Shown piece after piece: positions 55,577 to 64,000 of a stretch of 64,000 nt of DNA; positions within the stretch are counted from its first letter, which is position 1, and each line of letters opens with the position of its first letter. The position numbers and the translations under genes are program-made. The notes beneath the pieces are model-generated. The model was not told the origin of the DNA and did no database searches. It was given only the letters and a program-made list of their open reading frames with translations. The DNA lies in assembly GCA_023101725.1 (NCBI GenBank), contig JALJCO010003062.1, positions 248,001 through 312,000 of the forward strand, in the 5' to 3' direction. The stretch is from Atherinomorus stipes (lineage: Eukaryota > Chordata > Actinopteri > Atheriniformes > Atherinidae).

Positions 55577-56127
55577 CAAGAACTACTTTGGGGATCATTT
55601 GTAATTATGCCGTCACAGTTTTGTATTCTTGTTTGGTTGTGTTGTGTCTCATATTGTTAATTTAGTTTTTCTGCTTTTTTATTTATGTTTGCGTAACTTT
55701 GGCTGTTGAATGTCTCTTTGAGATGCTGTTCTCTGGTTCATGTGGTTATCTTTAACTCTCATGCTGAATGCTTTTCATCAATATTGATTTATTAAAGTAA
55801 ATGTAAGTTCAAATGTAGAAAATCCCTGCAAGAAACATGGAAGAAATTGAAAAGGACTGTGCTTTTTGGGAAGCTTACAAACACCTGGTGCTTTTCAGTT
55901 TGCTGATTCAGGCTCTTGGTTTCCTGGCTTGCATGACTCTGCAGTTGTGTTATTCAGTTACATTGTATGGTTTTATGTCTTTAGTGAAAAGACCAATAGT
56001 CATTCATGATAACTGATCACATGATCAAAGGTCTATTATTTGGTTCATTTAGTCACACAATGAATCACTTGAGCAAAAACAGTGACATGTGGTTGAAAGA
56101 TCCAACACTTCTGTAATGGGCTTTATG
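55577..56127. other. Intergenic, nothing recognised
   Basis: AT-rich sequence without recognised features. Confidence 0.5.
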
Positions 56128-56338
56128 CACAACTTCACTACTCCCTGACTTAAGCCAGCTCCTTTGTCTCCTGTCTTTCATAATTGGATGATTTGATTAA
56201 TCCAGGTGTGCCTAACCTCAGTAACCACGGGGACAATGGCCAGATACACCTGGATTAATCAGTTTGTCCAGAAATCAAAGATAGGAAGGAAAGGAGCTAG
56301 CTTAAGTTCGGGCAGTAACACAGAGTTGTCCATAAAGC
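56128..56338. repeat. Foldback (hairpin) repeat, second copy
   Basis: CTGACTTAAGCCAGCTCCTT and GGATTAATCAGTTTGTCCAG-type arms match the hairpin at 51568-51752. The spacer is slightly longer (ACCACGGGGACAATGGCCAG). Confidence 0.8.
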
Positions 56339-56444
56339 CCGTTGAATGTTCAAGGGCTTAAACACTGTGTGTACAGTTTTTTTGTTTTTTTTTAGCAAAT
56401 CAACTTAAAACTTCATTATTATGATTATTATTATTATTTTGCAG

Positions 56445-56629
56445 CTTTGAAAGCATCACCTTGCTTTCACACAAAGATCTGATTAGTGGAAGGATTGTTG
56501 TATGCTTTAAGTGCAGTTCTCACTGGGCCGCTACCCGGGCAGCCTCAGTGTCTTGCTGTGTGCCGGTGAACCCGCCGTCCTCGCCGTGCTCCTCAGGGAA
56601 ATATAAACTGACAGAGTGCGAGACTGCAG
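56445..56629 (+). other. Possible exon of an unidentified gene
   Basis: The acceptor-like TTATTATTATTTTGCAG is followed by 185 bases open in one frame (FESITLLSHKDL ... SGKYKLTECETA) and the donor CAG|GTAGAG. The second half is GC-rich and cysteine-containing (CCVPVNPPSSPC). I recognise no family. The reading phase does not continue the open frame at 52240-52546. It may be a chance open frame in a GC-rich patch. Confidence 0.2.
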
Positions 56630-56998
56630 GTAGAGCAGAGCGGAACTGGGCCAAGAGTTTCCTGCAGCTGCAAGAAAGAGTGCAGTGGATGCTGAAAGTC
56701 CTTTTTATCTGCCTATATCAGCTTAGTTTTCTGCACTTTCTCCGTCTCAGAAACTTGATTTTGAATGAACACGCCAATGCCAGCTACAGCAGACAGCAAC
56801 CCTGATGAAGAATAGTTGCTTGCATGGAAAACATTGGCATTTCATGCAGTTTTGCAGAAACTCAGTAGCTTGCTTTTCATTGTTTTTATTGGCCAATTAA
56901 GTTTTTTACTCAAAGCAGTCAGCTCTGCATAAAGTTGAAAAGAAGAGAGGCTCATTTGGATCAGTCTTCAGTGGGATAATCATTCGCATCAATACATA

Positions 56999-57536
56999 CA
57001 GTCGTCCTCAAATTTATTCATACCCTCCCATTAATTTACAAAAATAATCAGCTGTCAGTGAAATAAGTTGAAATTGAAAAAAGGTAAATAATACATCAAT
57101 ATTTTCTGAAAATCACAGCATTGATCTTGAATTGTGATTCAACAGAAATATTAAAAACAAACAAAAAAATAAAACAAGTAAACAAACATGATGGGGCTCT
57201 TGAACTAGTATTTTGTTGAGCAACCCTTTGAGGAAATCACTGCAATCAGGTGTTTTCTCTAATGTTCAATAAGACTTCCACACCTGTTGCTGGTACACTG
57301 TTCATGGACAAGGTGCTCTAATTTGTCTGGGTTTGTTTGTTTGTTTTTAATTATTCTTTGTTATTACAATTCAAAAGAAATCATTTATTTCACCAAATTA
57401 TAATTAAGTTCATTTTTATTTAGTGTCACTTTCTTTTAGTTTTTGTTATATGAATTATTAAGAATTGTGAATTTCGTGTTTTTTTTTTGTTTTGTTTTTT
57501 TCAATTGTAGGGTATGAATAATTTTGAGGATGACTG
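56999..57536. mobile_element. Mariner-type MITE, complete copy (538 bp)
   Basis: The ends CAGTCGTCCTCAAATTTATTC and AATAATTTTGAGGATGACTG are inverted repeats, flanked by TA at 56997-56998 and 57537-57538. On the minus strand the interior resembles the C-terminus of a Tc1-like transposase (pieces such as IAVI, ILVQEPHHVC), so it is a deletion derivative. Related copies: 14340-14716, 20945-21540, 33650-34167, 36705-36830. Confidence 0.88.
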
Positions 57537-57622
57537 TATGTTATTGTGTAAAAATCTCACATTGGGTTAAAATGTCCACTAAGGAAACTTTACAAATGCA
57601 GCCAATCTGACCATCTCTATTA

Positions 57623-57991
57623 CAGATGCACCAATCCAGTTTTTTCCGATCCAATCCCATACCAATTGCTAAGCTGAGTGTGTTGGCCGATACCGGTCCG
57701 ATACCACAGTTGAATGAATTAACCCTGTATCTTGCCATGTGAATGAAGGCATCAGGCTTGACTTAAACATTTAGCCTTCTTTTTTTTAAAGTAACTAATT
57801 AACACAGATATAAATGTACTTAATGTTATTTATTAACAAATAAAGTGTACATTTATTATGATATTAATAAAAAAGAAATGACTGGATCGGAATGCTGGAT
57901 CGGCCTCATCAATCTGATATCTGATCCAGGAAATCAGTCAATGTTAAAGCCAATATCTGATCCAATATTTGGTATGGGATCGGTGCATCTC
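57623..57991. mobile_element. hAT-like MITE
   Basis: It starts CAGATGCACCAATCC and ends GGATCGGTGCATCTC, with ATCCGAT/GATCGG words inside like the element at 43047-44184. The exact target duplication is unclear because CTCTAT sequence occurs at both ends and may belong either to the element or to the target. Confidence 0.65.
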
Positions 57992-57994
57992 TAT

Positions 57995-59782
57995 GGCTGT
58001 GTCCAGATTTGAGGGCTACGTTGGGATGTGTCCTACCCAAGCAGCCACCTCCGGTGGCCAACAGTGAGGCCAATGCGGAAATCTGGAAAAGTGATTAGAA
58101 ATTGTAGTTCTTTCCTCCTCTGCTAGGGGCTGGCTGATAAACAGAGCAAATCCCCACAGACTCCCATGTTAAAAAGGCTAACTTCACAGCAGGAATAAAC
58201 ATGTTTACAGCAGAAATAAACATGTTGGAAGTCATTTTAGGTTTAATACTGTAGGTCAAGTTTACCTTCATGTCAACTGTGAGGGGGTGAATCTTTTTTT
58301 ATAACTCATCCGTTTAGATGTTATTCAATCTTGAAATTACACATAATTAGGGGCGCATCCTTTTTATTGACATGTGGCAGGCTGGATGCTGACCTGCCAG
58401 CCAGTGGCTGCCAGTTAACTCCTTGTTTGCTCTCAGTAAGGTCTCAGTCTATCGCAGAGTAGCACAACAGCGGTTTTTAGCAACTAACACCAAATCCAAA
58501 CATGCCTTACCTTTAGCCCGCCACTTAGGAGGCTAATCTTCATTAGCTCCTGTTAGATTTGAGTTAGCTGGTTAGCATTTAGCCCAGAGTACGTTGGCTG
58601 TCAGTTATTTGCCCCGAGGCCACGCTTCGCCCATTTTAGTATTTTCCAGGAGTGACGACACATGTGACACAGAAAGACAGCGACGGTGGGACATGCCCGA
58701 CTGGCTTCACTTTCCCCTATTCAGACATGACCAGATACTACATCCATTTTTTTACAGTCTTTGGTCCAACAACCTATGAGGCTGGGTCCTTTTTAGACTG
58801 CATAAAGCTGGATTTATAGTCGTGCGGCGTCTGCGTCCAGTCGGGTCTGCGTACCTGACGCAGAGGCAGTGTGTGCTTTTACATGAGCGTAGGGTTACAA
58901 CGTCATGCTGCAGTTTTTTTTTCCAGATCTGCAGGCGACGATGGGGCTTTTAATGACCAGGAAACTCAACAGAGCGGAGTTTTTTTTTTCACCCCGATGG
59001 CTCGCTAAAACTGCGGCATTTATTTCCTCTTTTAGAGTAACAGTAGCGGCGACATGCATTCATTCATTTATTCAGCTACAAAACCCAAACATCCGGAAGC
59101 ACGTTAACATACTGACCAATCACCAGTGAGCTCTTCTGAGCCTCTGCGTTCACGTAGCCGGGATGCACCTCAGGTCTAGAGAGGTGCGTGTCAGGCCTCT
59201 GCGGACCTACGCAGAGCCTACGCGGAGGCTACGGCGGTCACACAGATGCAGATGACGCGTGAGTATAAATCCAGCTTAAGGCGTAAGTGACAGGCTGTAA
59301 AATTTAGATGGTCCAGCCTCCTCGGCATATCTCTCGTTGCCTAGCGACTGCGACGGCGCTAAACTGAAGCAAAAGCTCCAAAAGCCTTACCAGTGTTCTT
59401 CTTACTGTGGCTGAGAAAAAATCAAATCCAGCTAAATTTATTTTGTAAAGTTTACAAGATTCCAAGAGTCTCATGCTAACTTTAGCTAATTTCAAATGTA
59501 AGACAGTAATATTAACATGTACACAATAATGAAATCGTATAATATATAAAATGAAAATGTCTCTTGAATTTAGACACCTCTGCTGTAGAATGTCCCGTTC
59601 TGCCCGCAATGCATCTTGGGGTAGGAATTGCCACGAACGATACATCGGACCGTCCTTAAAATCTGGGGAAAATAAGTTTGAAGGAGCCTTCGAATCTGGA
59701 CAGCCTTGGTCGCATCACTGTGACGTAAACAGTCTTTAAATCCGGCCGTGGAAGTACGAAGCCCTCAAATCTGGACACAGCC
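57995..59782. mobile_element. DNA element with GGCTGTGTCC ends (1788 bp), containing a younger MITE
   Basis: The ends are GGCTGTGTCCAGATTTGAGG and CCTCAAATCTGGACACAGCC, a perfect 20-base inverted repeat, extending to 23 bases (GGCT). No target duplication was clear. The interior has no transposase frame and contains the insertion at 58806-59276. Confidence 0.75.
58806..59276. mobile_element. PIF/Harbinger-type MITE (471 bp), TAA duplication
   Basis: The ends are AGCTGGATTTATAGTCGTGC and GCGTGAGTATAAATCCAGCT, flanked by TAA at 58803-58805 and 59277-59279. The subterminal parts are rich in CTGCGT/ACGCAG words (GTCTGCGTACCTGACGCAGA, CCTACGCAGAGCCTACGC). The 75-codon open frame inside is not recognised. 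Confidence 0.85.
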
Positions 59783-59795
59783 AAAGTGATAGTTG

Positions 59796-60580
59796 CAACC
59801 TGTCCTCCAAAGTCATACGTACTATAGGGTTGTTTTTGCACACCTGAAATTACGCTCTCTGTGAGCGTATTTCACACGCTCCCTGTCACCCCTGGCAGCT
59901 GAGGAGAAATGACGGCGAGTCTGACTAAAGAGAAGGAAGCCAACTGAAGAAAGATATTTAACAACTGGTTGAAACACTTAAGGCAGCGTTTAGTTCAACT
60001 AGTTGGGAAGCTGCTCCGGTAGTCAGGGGCTGCAGTTCTCCCACGCAGCTGGTCTCAGTACAATTCTCAGCCTGGGTGTGCAGTTATTATGTCGCTTATT
60101 TGAATTCTGTTTATTTATGTTTACTGACGAATGCGCACGTATATTACATGAAAAAAGTTACTACCAGCCACTGCAACACCGCACATGTCCTGTTAATCAC
60201 TTTCTTCTGGCTCGTTGTTAATCCTTAGCAACCACCGTAGCAACAATCATAAAACCTGAAAGATTGTCCGTCAACACGAAAAAGAACTTTGGGTCGTTGA
60301 ATGAATGGATATTATCAAAACAAAGTGTGTATTTGACGCTAGAAAAGTTATCAGAACAAAGCTGAAACCGCAATCTATTTTAAAAAATATAAATTTCTAC
60401 TGAAGACTGAAGGGGCATCCGCCATTTTTCTTTTGGTCACACCAGCAAAGAACGCGGCAGTCACGTAACCACCACTAGGAGTCGCTATTGGATGCTTTTT
60501 AAGAAAAATGTAAATATGGGTCGTATTTTGGTGCGTGCAAAAACAACCCTATAGTACGTATGACTTTGGAGGACAGGTTG
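59796..60580. mobile_element. 785-bp element with about 48-bp inverted repeats, 8-bp duplication
   Basis: CAACCTGTCCTCCAAAGTCA, TACGTACTATAGGGTTGTTT, TTGCACAC on the left is mirrored by GTGCAAAAACAACCCTATAG, TACGTATGACTTTGGAGGAC, AGGTTG on the right with one or two differences. The flanks are GATAGTTG (59788-59795) and GATATTTG (60581-60588), one mismatch in eight. This fits hAT or another 8-bp superfamily. No transposase. Confidence 0.85.
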
Positions 60581-60588
60581 GATATTTG

Positions 60589-61559
60589 GATTCTCCATAG
60601 AATCTCATAACGTCAGGAGGCAGTTTATCAGCTGGAAGATGTCTTCCAGTAGCAGTTTGACATATCTGTTGCTGCTGGCCTTTAGCTCTGCAGCTACTGT
60701 TTGGTGGGATGTATTTATCGTTGACTCATTGGAACCTGACCACAAGCCCCTGATAAATACAGCATCGTCACTGTGGGACAGCCTGAATGAGTCATGGCAG
60801 CGTTCATGAGCCTGTGGTGAATACTAAAATCCCACAAAAGAGACATTGTGATCTGATGAAAAGTCACATCCTGACTCCCATTTAAACATTTTTTTTTTTT
60901 TACCACTTGCAATGTTTGGATGAAACTTGTCTATCTTCATAGCAGTGACTAAAACAATGCTTTCCTATAAATATGAGTCTGATGATCTGTTCTGTATCGT
61001 CCATAATGTTTGTTTTCTTTTTGTTTTTTTCTTTCACTTAAATGCTCCTGAAAACAAGCTGGGAGATATGAGTGCTCTCTGGAGGTCATTTGAACCCAAA
61101 GGGACAGTTTTCTTTGTCTGCACTGTTGTTTTTACTACGCAGGAGGTCACTGAATTCTTTACGAGTTCCAATTACCATTTCAAATGAAGCATGTGGAGAG
61201 CTCAGCAGCGCTGCAGATGCTCCACTATTGACTGTGGTCACTCAGTTTCACTCTGCATCTGTCCTGCAAAGAAGAAGAGGCACTTACTTGAATTCTGGTC
61301 ATAAATAAGAGGATGGCGTTCACTTGTTAAGCTGACATTGGATGAGTGATTGCACCCACCTATTTGAGTGGAGGTTGGACATCAGCTGAGGAGAGTCATC
61401 TGAAGGATAACCATCCTAGTTTTATAAAATAACATTAAAGCATAGAACTCCACTGTCATCTTAATGCATTTTGAAAGCATACTACAAGGAATTTAATTTT
61501 CTTGAGGAGGCTAAAGGTACATCTAGTAAGAATATATACATATATATATTATAACAGCC
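60589..61559. other. Intergenic, nothing recognised
   Basis: A T run at about 60890-60901. Open frames near 60927-61308 on the plus strand have no recognised content. A gene exon cannot be excluded. Confidence 0.45.
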
Positions 61560-61696
61560 CAAAAGTACAGAGTACAGTGAACTCATTGTCATGTTCCAGA
61601 AATCAGTTGGAGATGATTTGAGCTTTGGGACATGGTGCATTATCCTGCTGGAAGTAGCCATCAGAAGATGCTACTGGTCATAAATAGATGGACATG

Positions 61697-62018
61697 CACA
61701 CTACAAACTCCTGGGTCAAAAACCCCCCATAATGGGTTGTTTTTTTACCCACTGATGGGTTGAAAAGAGACCAACTAATTTCTGGTTTACTTCGACCCAG
61801 AAAATTGGTTGTTTTTTTTTGTTTGTTTGTTTTTTAATCCAACTTTTGGATTGAATATTTGACCCATAAGTTGGTTTATATTGACTACAGTGTTGGGTTA
61901 TTTTAACCCAGAAGCTGGGTCAACAACCCAAAAACCCAAATTTCTGGGTTGAAATAACCCAGAAATTAGTTGGTCCCTTTTTAAGCCAGGAATTTGACCC
62001 AGGAGATTTTAGTATGTG
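61697..62018. mobile_element. 322-bp MITE rich in GGGTTNNNNAACCC motifs
   Basis: The ends CACACTACAAACTCCTGGGT and ACCCAGGAGATTTTAGTATGTG are inverted repeats. The interior repeats AACCCAGAA, TGGGTTGAAATAACCCAG and GGGTTATTTTAACCC. Comparison with 27840-27860 shows a clean insertion between GACATG and GTCAG of the Tc1 host. Confidence 0.8.
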
Positions 62019-62112
62019 GTCAGCAACAATACTCAGGTAGGCTTTGATGGTCAAGCCATGTTCAGTCGGTACTAAGGAGCCCAAAGTGGGCCAAGAAAAA
62101 ATCCCCCACACC

Positions 62113-62510
62113 TAGGGGTGTAAATCACTGGTTTGATTACAATATGATATTATATCAATACAGTGGATAGGCGATCCAATGTCTGCCGATATCTCAGATT
62201 CTGTCAGGATACAAATTAGATTCGATTTGATTTAGGATCGACATGAAACGATATACAAAAATATTATAAGTAAAGAACAATGTCATTGTTTCTTAGCATA
62301 ACTGTACGCTTTGCAGTAGAATCTCCCTGTGCCACATCTATCCACTGCACAAGTATAAATGTGTACAGTATTTTGTTGTGAAGATGTTGCGTCAGAGGAC
62401 CTTCAACATGAAGGTATTTTCATTATAAAAGTAGGTTTGATATTGATTTTTGGTCGATATTAGGTTGTTGGATCGATTTACTGTCAATACATTGTATTGT
62501 TACACCCCTA
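62113..62510. mobile_element. hAT MITE (398 bp)
   Basis: The termini are TAGGGGTGTAAATCACTGG and GTATTGTTACACCCCTA. The duplication is CCCACACC (62105-62112) against TCCACACC (62511-62518), 7 of 8 matching. Comparison with the Tc1 copy at 27938-27960 confirms that the host sequence is continuous without the insert. Confidence 0.9.
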
Positions 62511-62655
62511 TCCACACCATACCACCACCAGGAGCCTGAACTGCTGATCCCAGTCAGGATGGATCCATGCTTTCATGTTGTTTCTACCAAATTCTGAGCC
62601 TACCATCTGAATGTGAAGCTGCTGAAATGGAGACTCGCCAGACTAGGCGATGTTT

Positions 62656-63945
62656 TTCCATCTTTCACACAGGCTAGCCCAATGTGGGCTATGTACAATG
62701 TATTGACAGTAAATCGATCCAACAACCTAAAGTTAAAGATTTGTAAGAAAAAAACAACAACCTCAAAGCAGCAGCATACACAAATCCTTTAATGTTCTTC
62801 TTCTCACTCCTTTTTGTGCAGAACATACTGAATTTTTCTTTGTGTGTGGCAATTCTTGTCTTGTCTTGATTATCTCTATCTATTACAGTATTTGCTTGCC
62901 ATTAGTTTCACGCACTCAAAACATGTTTACGTTTTGCCCAAAACAAAATAAAATTTAAAAAAAATCTTGTTTGAACTAAAAGTTTGCAGCATGGAGCCCT
63001 GCACTACCAATCAGGTTTGCTTGGCTGCATTTTGCTTACTTGTCTGATATATAACCACTTCGTCCTCTGGAATGGCTCTGACCAGACAATTAAGGCAACC
63101 AGCTGCTTATTAAAGGTCAAAGCTGCTGATTATAGAGTCTGAAATGATCCCTGAAGGTCACATGTGATTGAATACAATCAGAAATAAACATCATACATAA
63201 GAAATGTGCAATTAAGATGCGACTTTGGCTCATTTGAAAATAAAATCAGGTTTCAATTTTGACTATTTTGAATTTATTTAATATTTTATAATTTTATCCA
63301 GATTAATTCTGATTATTGTCAGCAGGTTTGTTCTGGTTCACTTCATTTCTGATTGCAGCTGTTAGTGGATTCACTGGGTTTCATCCTTCCAGCATCCAAA
63401 TTTCTCCACTGCTGCTTGTTCTAAATATAGGCCACTAAGGGATGCATCAGATCCTGGGGATGTGAAAACAAGCAGTTGTTGCTTTTTTTTTTTTTTTTTT
63501 TTTTTTTTTTTGTAGGGCAGCATCAAGTCAGCAGAATCTGACTGAGTCAGTCTGTTATCAGTGTGATGGGCTGTTGGTTTTCTTACTGAGGCAGAAGGCA
63601 GTGCAGGCTTCAGCAGGGAGGAGGATCAGGGAAAATGAATTCTGCTTGTTCTGCATCTTCATCTTTGTCACAGCAAAACAAACTGAAATATCTTGTTTAC
63701 ACAAGTAGCCACACCCAACTACTACATTACAGCTTTTTCTTTCTTCTCTCACTGTTTTATGGCAGAAACACTGAAGCTTGACCTGGTTGGATGACGGGGG
63801 TTAGTCACTGGCAGGGTTCTCCTTACATGCTCTGCTGAGGCTCAGGTGCAGACTGGCAGACTGGAGTCCCTAGGAGTTTCAGTTTTCCTTAAACTGCACC
63901 TGCTATACTTTCAGTTGCTAACCAAGTCTTTTCTTTAGCAGTTTT
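62656..63945. other. Intergenic, no gene recognised
   Basis: It contains a 35-base inverted copy of part of the 62.1-62.5-kb hAT element (62696-62730) and a T run of about 30 at 63482-63511. No coding feature was recognised. Confidence 0.5.
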
Positions 63946-63950
63946 GATCA

Positions 63951-64000
63951 GTGATGCACAAAATTAAAAATGTCAACCGATACTGATAACCGATAATTTT
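63951..64000. mobile_element. Possible hAT left end running off the window
   Basis: CAGTGATGCACAAAATT followed by AACCGATACTGATAACCGAT has the tip and the repeated CCGATA words of the hAT family at 43.0 and 46.5 kb. The other end lies outside. Confidence 0.45.

Larger units (their letters stand above)
61560..62655 (-). mobile_element. Tc1-like transposon fragment with two nested insertions
   Basis: Outside the insertions the sequence follows the 27.5-28.05-kb Tc1 copy: GTACAGTGAACTCATTGTCA, GAAGTAGCCATCAGAAGATG, then GTCAGCAACAATACTCAGGT, then CACCAGGAGCCTGAACTGC. The minus strand gives transposase words (IFSWPTLGSLVPTEH, KAYLSIVADHI). Neither end of the transposon is complete. Confidence 0.82.

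Noticed and set aside
52240..56629. A gene joining the open frame at 52240-52546 to the stretch at 56445-56629
   Set aside because: Splicing donor 52547 to acceptor 56444 puts the reading frame into a stop within 13 codons (ATC TGA), so no continuous product results.

Overview
The window is a piece of teleost fish genome. Two host genes are recognisable, both on the minus strand. The remainder is intron or intergenic DNA filled with fish-type transposable elements: Tc1-like, hAT, PIF/Harbinger-like and TTAA-target elements, mariner-type MITEs, LINE tails, tRNA-derived SINEs and solo LTRs. No bacterial, organellar or CRISPR feature was seen. The species cannot be named from what is visible.

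Gene 1 is protocadherin-12 (pcdh12). Its large first coding exon is at 4220-7086, with signal peptide, six cadherin repeats, membrane segment and start of the cytoplasmic tail. It carries a one-base break in a G/C run at 5778-5783. The following exons should lie below 4220. That side is mostly A/G homopolymer sequence of poor apparent quality (about 300-2510), with one possible relic of the last exon at 2511-2700.

Gene 2 is the GM2 ganglioside activator (gm2a), in four phase-0 exons at 50374-50475, 45101-45253, 36039-36221 and 35811-35966. It predicts 197 residues, and all eight disulphide cysteines sit at the human position plus four. Its promoter has a TATA box and a perfect CLEAR palindrome (GTCACGTGAC), as expected for a TFEB-controlled lysosomal gene. 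Introns 1 and 2 (5.1 and 8.9 kb) are enlarged by transposons.

Layout: 0.3-2.5 kb A/G-rich sequence; 2.5-7.1 kb pcdh12; 7.1-34 kb intergenic, with two solo LTRs, hAT remnants and a five-part nest of elements at 27.5-31.9 kb; 34-50.6 kb gm2a; 50.6-64 kb intergenic, with two possible but unidentified exons and another nest at 57.6-62.7 kb.

No new gene system was found. The most interesting structures are a pair of identical-family elements inserted tail-to-tail with the same CCAGG repeated three times, the layered nests, and the gm2a promoter. Target-site duplications were read by eye and give exact element boundaries in about a dozen cases.
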